Assembly: GCF_030547005.1 (NCBI RefSeq)
Contig: NZ_JAUOPN010000002.1
Location: 124,001 to 188,000 of the forward strand
DNA: 64,000 nt
Direction of reading: 5' to 3'
Origin: Maribacter sp. 1_MG-2023
Lineage (GTDB): Bacteria > Bacteroidota > Bacteroidia > Flavobacteriales > Flavobacteriaceae
Part shown: piece after piece, positions 8,851 through 17,656 of the stretch
Layout: each line of letters starts with the position of its first letter
How positions within the stretch are numbered: the stretch's first letter is position 1
Notes under the pieces: model-generated
Databases searched by the model: none
What the model saw: the letters and a program-made list of their open reading frames with translations, nothing else
Told to the model about the DNA's origin: nothing
Translations under genes and position numbers: made by a program

Positions 8851-9649
8851 GAAAATAGGCGTAATTGGTTGTGGATGGATGGGTTTACCATTGGCTGAAA
8901 ATTTAATAGCTAGCGGTTATACAGTTAATGGAACTTCTACATCTGATGAGAAAATATCGGTCTTAAAAGAAAGAGGCATCACACCATTCAAAATAGCTTT
9001 ATCCGAGAATAATATCAATGGCGATATTGATTCGTTTCTTGATTCGGTATCAGTGCTTGTTATAAACATTCCTCCCAAATTAAGAGGAAAAGGCCCTAAA
9101 GAAAGTTACATCGAAAAGATTACATTACTTCACCAGGCTATTAAAAAATCGGCAGTAAAAAATATCATATTTGCTAGTAGCACGGCAGTTTATGGTGATA
9201 CAGAAGGTACAGTCACTGAGAAAACGGTACCTCAACCCACTACTGAATCTGGCATACAATTAGTACAGTGCGAAGACCTTTTAAAAAACGATAAAGAGTT
9301 AAATACAACAATCATTCGTTTTGGCGGATTAATTGGACCAAACAGACACCCAGTAACTATGTTATCGGGAAGAGAAAACCTTAGTGGTGGCGACGCACCT
9401 GTTAACCTAATTCATTTAAATGATTGCATTGGTATTATAAAAACGGTTATTGAATGCGACCATTATAATGATGTATTGAATGCTGTATATCCTAAGCATC
9501 CGACGAAAAAAGAATATTATACCAAACAAGCAGCTAAAAAAAGTATACCAGCGCCAAAATACGCTGCTACTGGCAAAAATCAAAAATTAATATCATTTTG
9601 TAGTATTTTTCTTATTAACAACTATAACTTTCTTACACCTATAAACTAA
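8843..9649 (+). CDS. NAD(P)-dependent epimerase-like protein (SDR, YeeZ type)
   Basis: 268 residues starting at TTG (8843), inside the end of the peptidase gene. It has an N-terminal Rossmann motif GVIGCGWMG (GxGxxG), then NIPPKLRG and a FASSTAVYGDTEG segment like that of extended SDR proteins. The YxxxK catalytic pair of ordinary SDRs is absent: the position after the Ser-Ser-Thr motif continues with QLVQCEDLL instead. This fits the atypical YeeZ-like subgroup, whose substrates are not known. Coupling with the M28 peptidase is conserved-looking, but no pathway link is evident. Confidence 0.8.
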   Translation: MNKKIGVIGCGWMGLPLAENLIASGYTVNGTSTSDEKISVLKERGITPFKIALSENNINGDIDSFLDSVSVLVINIPPKLRGKGPKESYIEKITLLHQAIKKSAVKNIIFASSTAVYGDTEGTVTEKTVPQPTTESGIQLVQCEDLLKNDKELNTTIIRFGGLIGPNRHPVTMLSGRENLSGGDAPVNLIHLNDCIGIIKTVIECDHYNDVLNAVYPKHPTKKEYYTKQAAKKSIPAPKYAATGKNQKLISFCSIFLINNYNFLTPIN

Positions 9650-9741
9650 CCCTTCACAACACTTAGCTTCCCTTTCACAACAAATACCTAAAAACAGCGT
9701 TAATATATTGTTGGTTTTCAACTACTTATCGACGTATGACA

Positions 9742-9749
9742 TACCTTTG
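9742..9749 (+). promoter_or_regulatory. Bacteroidota-type -7 promoter element
   Basis: TACCTTTG matches the consensus TAnnTTTG. It lies 25 bases before the ATG at 9775. Confidence 0.55.
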
Positions 9750-9774
9750 TTTAACAATATAAAACCATAATATT

Positions 9775-10149
9775 ATGAAGAAAGATAAATTACGGGAGAG
9801 GGTTTTAGTTGAATTAGAGAAGCTCATCTCCCTAAGTTGCAAGAACCCGAACGGTTCTAAAAAGTACGAAGAATTACATATTGCATTATTGAAAAAATAC
9901 TATAATGCAACAAGTGTAACTATAGACTATCATCGCCATAGAATTAAAATGGAGGTTATAGAAGACGATAGCCTATATGACCCTAAAACGGTAAATACTT
10001 ATTTACCAACATTTTACACGAATTTACTATTTAACAACTTGTGTAAGTTTCTAATTTCATGTGTTGAGAAAGACAATAAGAGTATTGGCTTTTATACACA
10101 GCTTTTAAATTCTTTTAAAAAATCTAATAACAGATTAGAATTAGCTTAA
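9775..10149 (+). CDS. Hypothetical protein, 124 residues
   Basis: A soluble basic protein with no signal peptide. The first half is a charged helix (KLRERVLVELEKLI), followed by a strand pair (ATSVTIDYHRHRIKMEVI) and a helical C-terminus. I do not recognise the family. A clear TAnnTTTG promoter precedes it and a strong terminator follows, so it is a single-gene transcript. Codon use and base composition match its neighbours. Confidence 0.6.
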   Translation: MKKDKLRERVLVELEKLISLSCKNPNGSKKYEELHIALLKKYYNATSVTIDYHRHRIKMEVIEDDSLYDPKTVNTYLPTFYTNLLFNNLCKFLISCVEKDNKSIGFYTQLLNSFKKSNNRLELA

Positions 10150-10172
10150 GAATCTAAAAACTATTGAAGTTT

Positions 10173-10201
10173 AAAAAAGGCGCCTTGTAGGGCGCCTTTT
10201 T
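10173..10201. terminator. Rho-independent terminator
   Basis: AAAAAAGGCGCC / GGCGCCTTTTT inverted repeat with a six-base loop, 24 bases after the stop of the preceding gene. The A-run on the left arm gives it bidirectional form. Confidence 0.88.
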
Positions 10202-10284
10202 CATTTCTAACATTTAAACCTTTCCTTAACAGGATCATACAGATTATTTTAATAGTTTAGCGCACTTTAAAAAGAACAATAAAG

Positions 10285-10989
10285 ATGAAAAAAACAGTTT
10301 TAATAGTTGTAGCTACCATTTTATTCTCAGGTAGTTATGGATATTCACAGACCAAATCAGAATTACTAACGCATTACGAAGCATTTTATGACCAAATGCG
10401 TTTACAAGGCGATGTTGATGGTGTAATCAATGCATTGACACACTTAAATATCTTATCTCCATCTCAACAACGTAATGATACCCTTGCCTATATTTATGCA
10501 AATGATAATCAACATTTACAGGCATTGAACATTATCGGAATCGAGAAATTAGATTCAGATTCTAACCTAGCCATTCAAGTGAAAGCGGTTTCTTTAAAAG
10601 CCTTAAATCAGCCCAAAAGAGCCTTAGAACAATTTGAAGCATTAAATTCGCGAGAGCCAAATGCATACCTTGCCTATGAATTAGCTGATTTAAAAGTACA
10701 AACAGGCGATAACGTTGGTGCTATGAAACATGTTGAATATGGTATTACCAATGCTACAGATGATATGACTTATGCATTTTATGAGCGTCAACAACCTTAC
10801 GAAGTTCCATTAAAAGCTGCATTTATTCATATAAAAGCTCTTATACAGTATAATACGGATAAAGATAATATCGATCAAGCAATCGCTACATTAGATGAGG
10901 CGTTGGCAATTGACCCTAATTTCAATTTAGCTAGCTTAAGTAAACAAGCTCTGACTTCTAGAAAAGAAGCTCCTGAAGAGAAAAAATGA
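10285..10989 (+). CDS. Exported TPR-like protein
   Basis: 234 residues with a signal peptide (about 1-21, ending GYSQT). The mature part is entirely helical. It contains repeats with TPR-like spacing (LAIQVKAVSLKALNQPKRALEQFEAL; AYLAYELADLKVQTGDNVGAMKHVEYG; IDQAIATLDEALAIDPNFN), so three to five tetratricopeptide-like units are likely, a fold used for protein binding in the periplasm. The partner is unknown. It is flanked by terminators on both sides and therefore forms its own transcript. Confidence 0.75.
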   Translation: MKKTVLIVVATILFSGSYGYSQTKSELLTHYEAFYDQMRLQGDVDGVINALTHLNILSPSQQRNDTLAYIYANDNQHLQALNIIGIEKLDSDSNLAIQVKAVSLKALNQPKRALEQFEALNSREPNAYLAYELADLKVQTGDNVGAMKHVEYGITNATDDMTYAFYERQQPYEVPLKAAFIHIKALIQYNTDKDNIDQAIATLDEALAIDPNFNLASLSKQALTSRKEAPEEKK

Positions 10990-11006
10990 TAGTGAAATGT
11001 TATTGA

Positions 11007-11044
11007 AATAGAAAAGGCGAATCATAAGATTCGCCTTTTCTATT
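11007..11044. terminator. Rho-independent terminator
   Basis: GAAAAGGCGAATC / GATTCGCCTTTTC perfect arms (11011-11023, 11028-11040), extended outward by AATA/TATT, with T-rich sequence after it. Confidence 0.88.
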
Positions 11045-11128
11045 TTTCTATTTAAAATTCTTTATATCCGATTTATGCTTGTCGTTCACTTGGGCGATAG
11101 TAACCAGTTTAATAATATTAGAAATACA

Positions 11129-11629
11129 CTAATTATCTTCATTTTTAATTAATTCATCTGGTAAGGTATTATTCACTATGACATTAAATTGATTTCTTAA
11201 ATCATTGTAAGCGGCAATCATTTGAAGGATGGATTCTCTTGGATTTTGTTGGTATTCCAAATCTCCTTTAGTTTTTAAAATATAGGTCTTAAATAGTTTT
11301 TGACGTCCTTTTACCTGAGGAATATTGAATTTCTCTGGATAAGTACTTTCTTCCATTTTTTTCTGATTCTCTATCAACTCATCGACTAAGAACTGAAAAT
11401 CCTCTATATGTTCAGAAGTGTAGATTTTATCAAAACTCTTATCTAAAGCATTGTACTCCAGCCAATCATTTAGAATGGTTTGTGCCTTGGCATCGACACG
11501 AGATTTCTGTGGCAAGCTATCCGTTGTTTCTTCCCAACGAATTTCACGAATATTAGATTTATCTTGTGCCGCATCTTTACAAGAAACAGCCAATACAACT
11601 ATTGATAAAAAAAAGATAATTTTGGACAT
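11129..11629 (-). CDS. Lipoprotein of unknown function
   Basis: 166 residues. The signal peptide ends in the lipobox AVSC, lipidated Cys near residue 17, followed by Lys-Asp. The mature part is highly charged and helical (for example FLVDELIENQKKMEEST). It has no recognisable enzyme motif. It is divergent from the threonine dehydrogenase gene, with 63 bases between the start codons, so the two promoters overlap. Likely an outer- or inner-membrane-anchored periplasmic protein. Confidence 0.65.
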   Translation of the reverse strand: MSKIIFFLSIVVLAVSCKDAAQDKSNIREIRWEETTDSLPQKSRVDAKAQTILNDWLEYNALDKSFDKIYTSEHIEDFQFLVDELIENQKKMEESTYPEKFNIPQVKGRQKLFKTYILKTKGDLEYQQNPRESILQMIAAYNDLRNQFNVIVNNTLPDELIKNEDN

Positions 11630-11692
11630 AAGCGAATGTACAAATTTTAAGAAAAGGTATCTTTATCTCAAATTCATTTAACGCAAATTTTA

Positions 11693-12634
11693 ATGCCAAA
11701 ATACATATTGATTATTGGGGCCTGTGGTCAAATAGGAACAGAACTAACCTTAACCCTAAGAGAAAAACACGGTGGCGAACATGTTATTGCCAGCGATATT
11801 AGAGAAGGTAACGATGAATTAATGCAATCTGGACCTTTTGAAATTTTAGATGCAACTAATTACGATGCCTTAGAAGAGGTAATCGCATATTACGATATCT
11901 CTGAAGTCTACCTAATGGCTGCAATGTTAAGTGCTACAGCAGAAAAATTTCCCATGCGCGCGTGGAACTTGAATATGAATACGCTTTTCAATGTATTGAA
12001 TTTAGCGAAAGACAAAAAAATAGAAAAGATTTTCTGGCCGTCGAGTATTGCCGTTTTTGGTCCCAATACTCCAAAAGAAGATACTCCACAAAATACCATT
12101 ATGGAGCCAAGTACCGTATACGGTATAAGCAAACAAAGTGGAGAACGCTGGTGCGAGTATTATTTTAATAAGTTTAATGTGGATGTGAGAAGCATTCGTT
12201 ACCCAGGACTTATCAGCTGGAAAACTATGCCTGGCGGCGGAACAACAGATTATGCCGTAGAAATCTATCATAAAGCACTTTCTGAAGGTTCATACACTTG
12301 CTTTCTAGAAGAAGATACTAAATTACCAATGATGTTTATGGACGATGCCATACGTGCCACCTTGCAGATTATGGAAGCATCTGAAGAAAATATTAAAGAA
12401 CGTTCTGCCTATAATTTGGCTGCAATGAGCTTTACACCTAAAGAAATGGCAGAAAACATTAAGGCTGTTCTACCAAAATTTAAAATAGTTTACGAACCAG
12501 ATTTTAGACAAGAGATCGCAAATTCATGGCCAAGCAGTATCGATGATAGTACTGCACAAAAAGACTGGAATTGGAAGGCAGAATTCGACCTTCAAAAAAC
12601 GACACAAGTAATGTTAGAAAATTTGAAGGAATAA
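11693..12634 (+). CDS. L-threonine 3-dehydrogenase, SDR type
   Basis: 313 residues of the extended SDR (UDP-galactose-4-epimerase-like) fold: Rossmann motif GACGQIG at 9-15, catalytic Ser in FWPSSIAVFG, and YGISK as the Tyr-x-x-x-Lys pair. The segment YPGLISWKTMPGGGTTDYAV is characteristic of the SDR-type threonine dehydrogenase described from flavobacteria, which oxidises L-threonine to 2-amino-3-ketobutyrate with NAD+. The partner enzyme 2-amino-3-ketobutyrate ligase (kbl) is not in this window. Cytoplasmic. The alternative of a nucleotide-sugar epimerase is unlikely because of that segment. Confidence 0.9.
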   Translation: MPKYILIIGACGQIGTELTLTLREKHGGEHVIASDIREGNDELMQSGPFEILDATNYDALEEVIAYYDISEVYLMAAMLSATAEKFPMRAWNLNMNTLFNVLNLAKDKKIEKIFWPSSIAVFGPNTPKEDTPQNTIMEPSTVYGISKQSGERWCEYYFNKFNVDVRSIRYPGLISWKTMPGGGTTDYAVEIYHKALSEGSYTCFLEEDTKLPMMFMDDAIRATLQIMEASEENIKERSAYNLAAMSFTPKEMAENIKAVLPKFKIVYEPDFRQEIANSWPSSIDDSTAQKDWNWKAEFDLQKTTQVMLENLKE

Positions 12635-12765
12635 ACTGAATAACTAGTGAAGAAGTCCATTTAGTCATATGAGTTTAAATCAATAGCTGGTTCCTCTATT
12701 TCGATTTTATACTTAAAAGTATATTATTCCGTTATTCACAAGAAACCAACCTAAAATTTAAAATT

Positions 12766-13188
12766 ATGATTTACGGACTTACATTAATTATCCTGGGGAT
12801 ATTAGCAGCACCTTCATTGCTTTTATCAAAAAAACCAAATGCAAAAGAGCTATTAGACAAAATTACACCCTATCAAGGTTGGATCGGTCTAATTTTCTGT
12901 ATCTGGGGTATCTGGGGTATTATTAGCGCAGTATTAAGCATTGGTATGCTTGGTAGTTTTCCAATTTGGTGGATTACATGGATTGCTGTTAGTGTAGTTA
13001 CTGCAGTATTAGGCTTCTTACTAGGTTATGGCATGATTCAAGATATGCTTTTATCTAAAAATGCAGAAGCGATGAAAAAAGGAGAAGAGCTAAGAGCCAA
13101 ACTTGCACCATTACAAGGCAAATTTGGAATAGCAGCTATTGGTCTTGGTATTTGGGCTATTATATCGAGCTTGATGTTTATGGGATAA
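12766..13188 (+). CDS. Small four-helix membrane protein
   Basis: 140 residues. Hydrophobic segments lie at about 3-20, 38-60, 66-92 and 120-138, rich in Gly, Ile and Trp. Two related soluble stretches, one after helix 1 (KKPNAKELLDKITPYQGWIG) and one before helix 4 (ELRAKLAPLQGKFGIA), suggest an internal duplication of a helix-loop-helix unit. No known transporter motif is seen. It ends with a strong bidirectional terminator facing the rimK-like gene. Confidence 0.65.
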   Translation: MIYGLTLIILGILAAPSLLLSKKPNAKELLDKITPYQGWIGLIFCIWGIWGIISAVLSIGMLGSFPIWWITWIAVSVVTAVLGFLLGYGMIQDMLLSKNAEAMKKGEELRAKLAPLQGKFGIAAIGLGIWAIISSLMFMG

Positions 13189-13238
13189 TCCTATAAATTA
13201 TACCCGAACCACTTTCAAGGTTCTACTAACAAAATAAA

Positions 13239-13270
13239 AAAAGAGGTTACCTATTCAGGTAACCTCTTTT
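13239..13270. terminator. Bidirectional terminator between convergent genes
   Basis: AAAAGAGGTTACCT / AGGTAACCTCTTTT, a 14-bp perfect stem with a four-base loop, between the membrane-protein gene and the rimK-like gene. Confidence 0.9.
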
Positions 13271-13296
13271 AATTTTTACAATTCTTAAATTAGAAC

Positions 13297-14667
13297 TTAG
13301 TTGATAAATTTCAATCGCTTTTCAATGGCCATAATCATAGCATTGGCAATATCTTTTCCTGTAGCATTTTCTATACCTTCTAACCCTGGCGAAGAGTTTA
13401 CCTCTAACAATAATGGTCCTTTATTTGAACGTATTATATCTACACCGGCAACGGCAAGGTTTAATACTTTGGCCGCTTTTAAAGCCAATTTCTTTTCGTC
13501 TGCAGTAATTTTAATAATAGAAGCAATACCACCTTGGTGAATATTAGCCCTAAATTCTCCTTTTTGGGCTTGGCGTTGCATACTAGCCACTACTCTACCG
13601 TTGACCACGAAACAACGAATATCCTGACCATTTGCTTCTTTAATGAACTCTTGTACCAAAATGTTGGTGTTAACACTCTTAAAGGCATTAATAACACTTT
13701 CTGCAGCCTTATTGGTTTCTGCCAGAACAACACCTTTACCTTGTGTACTTTCTAGAAGCTTAATTATTAATGGTGCACCATTAACCATTTTAATTAAGTC
13801 TTTAGTATCCATTGGTGATTTTGCAAATCCTGTAATAGGAATATGAATATCATGATTAGAAAACAATTGAGAGGCGAACAGCTTATCTCTAGACTGCGTA
13901 ATTGCTTCAGATGAGTTTTGACAATACACTCCCAAATTGTTGAATTGACGAATTAAGGCACAACCATAAAAAGTTACTGAAGGTTTAATACGTGGAATAA
14001 CCGCATCATAATCTTTAAGAATAATACCACCACGATATCTAATTTCAGGAGAATGAGCATCAAGTTTCATATACGCTTGCTCTACATTCAAAAAATGTAT
14101 TTCATGCCCTCTAGCCTCTGCAGCTTCCATGATTCTTTTGTTACTGTACAAATTAGGATTACTTGCTAAAAGTGCAATTTTCAATCCCGTTTTTTCCTTG
14201 AAATAAGGAGCATAGAATTTATTTACGTCACTATCTTCAAATGATTGTAGTTGATAGTTTACAGCAGGGTTTACAATGAAACGTTCATTTAAAGCTTCTC
14301 TACCCAATAGCATACGAAACTCCATCGTATCTCTATTTGCAAGGGTCAACTCTATTTCAAAAGTATCATCGCCCATGGTAACTGGTGTTTTAATAACCAA
14401 TCGCTCTTCAGATATACCCGATGAACTTTTTACCATACGGCGAGCAACTAATCTTGCCTCGCATTCAATGGCTATACTACGGTTTTCTTGTAGCGGACTC
14501 ACCTCAAATTTCACCCATTCTTGACCACCTTTTGACACCATTTTTATATTGGTAGCTTGTATGGAAGATGTTTTTGCACCTGAATCTACTCTTGCTTTAA
14601 TCGCAGGGATACCCAAGTCATTAAACACACACCATTCTTCACTACCTATAATCTGTAAATTATCCAA
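13297..14667 (-). CDS. rimK: RimK-like ATP-grasp ligase fused to an N-terminal RimB-like retropepsin domain
   Basis: 456 residues. Residues about 5-145 belong to the family annotated as 'ATP-dependent zinc protease' (RimB): [11 protein letters not shown] around Asp28 is its retropepsin-like aspartic-protease signature, and [15 protein letters not shown] is the second conserved motif. Residues about 165-456 are a RimK-type ATP-grasp ligase, which adds glutamate to the C-terminus of ribosomal protein S6: motifs include [37 protein letters not shown] and [12 protein letters not shown]. Ligase and putative glutamate-removing protease in one chain is notable, because in pseudomonads they are separate. 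The S6 substrate is inferred from the family. First in a five-gene minus-strand row with polyamine genes upstream. Confidence 0.88.
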   Translation of the reverse strand: MDNLQIIGSEEWCVFNDLGIPAIKARVDSGAKTSSIQATNIKMVSKGGQEWVKFEVSPLQENRSIAIECEARLVARRMVKSSSGISEERLVIKTPVTMGDDTFEIELTLANRDTMEFRMLLGREALNERFIVNPAVNYQLQSFEDSDVNKFYAPYFKEKTGLKIALLASNPNLYSNKRIMEAAEARGHEIHFLNVEQAYMKLDAHSPEIRYRGGIILKDYDAVIPRIKPSVTFYGCALIRQFNNLGVYCQNSSEAITQSRDKLFASQLFSNHDIHIPITGFAKSPMDTKDLIKMVNGAPLIIKLLESTQGKGVVLAETNKAAESVINAFKSVNTNILVQEFIKEANGQDIRCFVVNGRVVASMQRQAQKGEFRANIHQGGIASIIKITADEKKLALKAAKVLNLAVAGVDIIRSNKGPLLLEVNSSPGLEGIENATGKDIANAMIMAIEKRLKFIN

Positions 14668-14709
14668 TATTTTTGTTTTTTACCTCCTGTTATAATGACG
14701 GAGTTTTTA

Positions 14710-16236
14710 TTATTTCTTTTTTAACTCAAACAAATCTGTTCTTCTATCCTTTAAATTGCGAACCGCACCAAATTGATTAAGTTCTCGCAAAAGGTCAATA
14801 TCCACATCTGCAATTAAAATCATTTCTGTATTTGGAGTAGCTTCCGCCTTAATACCATTAGTTGGAAAAGAGAAATCACATGGTGTAAATACCATCGACT
14901 GGGCAAATTGAATATCCATATTCTCAACATTTGGCAAGTTTCCAACACTACCAGCAATGGCTACGTAACATTCATTTTCTATTGCACGAGCCTGAGCACA
15001 ATGGCGTACTCTAGAATACCCATTTTGTGTATCGGTCAAGAAAGGTACAAACAAAATATCCATGCCATCATCTGCTAGTAACCTACTTAATTCAGGAAAT
15101 TCAGAATCATAACAAATCAAAACCCCTATTTTACCACAATCCGTATCAAAAGTCTTTAACTGCGTACCTCCTTGCATTCCCCAAACCTTTGCTTCATCTG
15201 GGGTAACGTGTAGCTTTTCATAACGCTCCATACTACCATCTCGTCTACATAAATAACCTACATTATAAAGGCGCCCATCTATCATTTCAGGCATACTACC
15301 AGAAATAATGTTGATGTTATAAGAAATGGAAAATTCAGAAAATTTCTGAACTATGGCTTGAGTATGTTTGGCCAGCTCCCTAATAGCACTTGCGGTAGAC
15401 ATATGATTGTTACCTGCCATTAAGGGTGCATTGAAAAATTCTGGAAAGAGCGCAAAATCAGACCTATAACCAGAAACAGAATCTATAAAAAATTCTGCTT
15501 GTTGTAAAAGTTCTTCCAAGTCTTTGTAGGGGCGCATTTGCCATTGAATCAACCCTAATCGAACTATTGATTTTTTGGTAGCCGCCTTTTTATTAGGTTT
15601 TTGATAATAGATATTATCCCATTCCATAAGAATAGCAAAGTCTTGAGAAGCTTTATCACCATCTAAATACCCTTTCATTACTTTAGCAGGATGAAAGTCG
15701 TTACTGATTTGAAAACTCAGTACCGGATCATGAATTTCTTTACGACGAACCTTATCAATATATTCTTTTGGCGAAAGTTCTGAAGCATGTGAATGGTAAT
15801 TAGGCATACGACCACCAAATACAATACTTTTTAAGTTCAACTTCTCGCAAAGTTCTTTTCTATAATCATACAAACGTCTACCTAAGCGCAAACCTCTAAA
15901 ACTCGGTTTTATAAATACCTCGATACCATAGAGTACATCGCCTTCATCATCATGAGTATCAAAACTGTACTTACCCGTAATTTGCTCATAAGTATGGGTG
16001 TCATCAAATGAATCATAATCAACAACTATAGACAATGCTACCCCTGCCAATTGACCATTGATTTTTATAACTACCTGACCTTCTGGAAATTTATCGATCA
16101 AAGATTTTATATGTTCCTCTTTCCAATATGACCCAGGCATATTGGCATAAGCAGAAATCATAGCTGTTTTTAGCTCCTGATAATCATCAAAATCTAAAAA
16201 CTTTAATTCAATATTTTCAATTTCGTCAATTTTCAT
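14710..16236 (-). CDS. GNAT acetyltransferase fused to a nitrilase-superfamily amidohydrolase
   Basis: 508 residues. Residues about 8-200 are a GNAT domain: the acetyl-CoA binding loop is RGLRLGRRLYDYRKEL. Residues about 222-500 are a carbon-nitrogen hydrolase with the Glu-Lys-Cys triad: Glu in FALFPEFF, Lys in YEKLHVTPDE and Cys in GVLICYDSEFPEL. The two-domain arrangement is known across bacteria and often lies near amino-acid or polyamine genes. Its substrate has not been shown here. The gene sits downstream of arginine decarboxylase, agmatinase and a deoxyhypusine-synthase-like gene, so an amide or acetylated polyamine is a reasonable candidate. Both catalytic modules look intact. Confidence 0.88.
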   Translation of the reverse strand: MKIDEIENIELKFLDFDDYQELKTAMISAYANMPGSYWKEEHIKSLIDKFPEGQVVIKINGQLAGVALSIVVDYDSFDDTHTYEQITGKYSFDTHDDEGDVLYGIEVFIKPSFRGLRLGRRLYDYRKELCEKLNLKSIVFGGRMPNYHSHASELSPKEYIDKVRRKEIHDPVLSFQISNDFHPAKVMKGYLDGDKASQDFAILMEWDNIYYQKPNKKAATKKSIVRLGLIQWQMRPYKDLEELLQQAEFFIDSVSGYRSDFALFPEFFNAPLMAGNNHMSTASAIRELAKHTQAIVQKFSEFSISYNINIISGSMPEMIDGRLYNVGYLCRRDGSMERYEKLHVTPDEAKVWGMQGGTQLKTFDTDCGKIGVLICYDSEFPELSRLLADDGMDILFVPFLTDTQNGYSRVRHCAQARAIENECYVAIAGSVGNLPNVENMDIQFAQSMVFTPCDFSFPTNGIKAEATPNTEMILIADVDIDLLRELNQFGAVRNLKDRRTDLFELKKK

Positions 16237-16352
16237 TTATCTGTTGTAAGCACAACGATATTTAGTTTAATTTTTATGTGTGATTCATTTTTCCGGCTTA
16301 CTAAAAGCAAACCGGAATCTTTAAGTGTAATCTTGATAATGGACTAGAAAAC

Positions 16353-16676
16353 TTAATCTTCGTCTGCACCATCAACCATATCTTCAGAATCTGGCTCTAC
16401 TACCGCAGTTGGATCATCATCTTCGAAATCTTCATAATCATCCACATCATAATTCTCCATCGTGTACTCAAGCTTGGCACTGATTTTCACTAAATATTTA
16501 GTGTCTTCAGTTAAAACCTCAACAGCCTCTATTCGTTCTCCTTGAGAATTTCTGAAAGAGATAATATTACGATCATCATACCCATCTGGATATCTTTCTA
16601 CCAAAAGTTTAAGAACCTCTGGCGTTAATTTCTTAAAGTCCACAATGACTCTGTTTAAATGTGCGTTCTTGTCCAT
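16353..16676 (-). CDS. Small acidic-tailed protein of unknown function
   Basis: 107 residues. The first 75 are a compact alpha/beta domain (LNRVIVDFKKLTPEVLKLLVERYPDGY, then strands). The last 35 are almost entirely Asp, Glu and Val, a long acidic tail. Two bases separate its ATG from the end of the deoxyhypusine-synthase-like gene (16679), so the two genes are co-translated. The acidic tail suggests binding to basic molecules such as polyamines or ribosomal proteins, but this is inference from composition and neighbours only. Confidence 0.7.
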   Translation of the reverse strand: MDKNAHLNRVIVDFKKLTPEVLKLLVERYPDGYDDRNIISFRNSQGERIEAVEVLTEDTKYLVKISAKLEYTMENYDVDDYEDFEDDDPTAVVEPDSEDMVDGADED

Positions 16677-16678
16677 AA

Positions 16679-17656
16679 TTACATGTCTAATAGGTAAGCA
16701 AAAATTAAAGGCGCAACAATTGTCGCATCACTTTCAATTATATATTTGGGTGTATTAATATCTAATTTACCCCATGTTATTTTCTCGTTAGGTACTGCAC
16801 CTGAGTAAGAACCATAACTGGTAGTACTGTCACTAATTTGACAGAAATAGCTCCAGAAAGGCGTATCTGTACGCTCCATATCTTGGTAAAGCATTGGCAC
16901 AACACAGATTGGGAAATCGCCCGCGATACCACCACCAATTTGGAAGAATCCTATTCCGTTTTCAGAATTGGCAGTATACCAATCGGCTAAAAAGGTCATG
17001 TATTCAATACCAGATTTCATAGTGCTTGCTTTCAACTCACCTTTCATCACATACGATGCAAAAATGTTTCCCATAGTACTATCTTCCCAACCGGGGCAAA
17101 TGATAGGTAGGTTCTTTTCTGCAGCAGCATACATCCACGAATCTTTAAGGTCAATTTCATAATATTCCTCTAGCACGCCAGAAAGTAGCATTTTGTACAT
17201 AAACTCATGAGGTAGAAAACGCTCTCCCTTATCATCGGCATCTTTCCAAATTTTGAAAATATGCTCTTGTAATCTTCTAAAAGCTTCCTCTTCAGGAATA
17301 CACGTATCCGTTACTCTGTTCAAGCCTTTCTCTAACAGATCCCACTCGTCTTGCGGAGTCAAATCTCTATAGTTAGGCACACGTTTGTAATGAGAATGGG
17401 CTACCAAATTCATGATGTCTTCCTCTAGGTTAGCACCTGTACAAGAAATGATCTGCACCTTATCTTTACGTATCATCTCTGCAAAGATTTTACCTATTTC
17501 TGCAGTAGACATAGCACCTGCCAATGAAACCAACATTTTGGCTCCATTTTCCAATTGCTCTTCATACCCTTTTGCAGCATCAACCAATGCAGCAGCATTA
17601 AAGTGTAAATAGTATTTTTCTATAAAATTGGTGATTGCACCTTTAGTCTTCGTCAT
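16679..17656 (-). CDS. Deoxyhypusine-synthase-like enzyme (probable homospermidine synthase)
   Basis: 325 residues from ATG at 17656; an upstream extension to 17737 inside the agmatinase gene is unlikely. It shares the deoxyhypusine synthase fold: SLAGAMSTA near the start, SCTGANLEED, FQIGGGIAGDFPICV, and EKITWGKLD holding the Lys that in eukaryotic deoxyhypusine synthase forms the imine intermediate (VSWGK motif). Bacteria lack eIF5A, and characterised bacterial members make sym-homospermidine from putrescine. The start overlaps the agmatinase stop by 14 bases, and agmatinase makes putrescine, the expected substrate. Confident of the family; product inferred. Confidence 0.88.
   Translation of the reverse strand: MTKTKGAITNFIEKYYLHFNAAALVDAAKGYEEQLENGAKMLVSLAGAMSTAEIGKIFAEMIRKDKVQIISCTGANLEEDIMNLVAHSHYKRVPNYRDLTPQDEWDLLEKGLNRVTDTCIPEEEAFRRLQEHIFKIWKDADDKGERFLPHEFMYKMLLSGVLEEYYEIDLKDSWMYAAAEKNLPIICPGWEDSTMGNIFASYVMKGELKASTMKSGIEYMTFLADWYTANSENGIGFFQIGGGIAGDFPICVVPMLYQDMERTDTPFWSYFCQISDSTTSYGSYSGAVPNEKITWGKLDINTPKYIIESDATIVAPLIFAYLLDM

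Noticed and set aside
12002..12271. Minus-strand open frame inside the threonine dehydrogenase gene
   Set aside because: Lies fully antisense to a well-supported gene and has no recognisable domain.
16291..16317. TTCCGG / CCGGAA hairpin between the GNAT-nitrilase gene and the acidic-tail gene
   Set aside because: No T-tract follows on the minus strand, so I do not call it a terminator; it may still be an mRNA structure.
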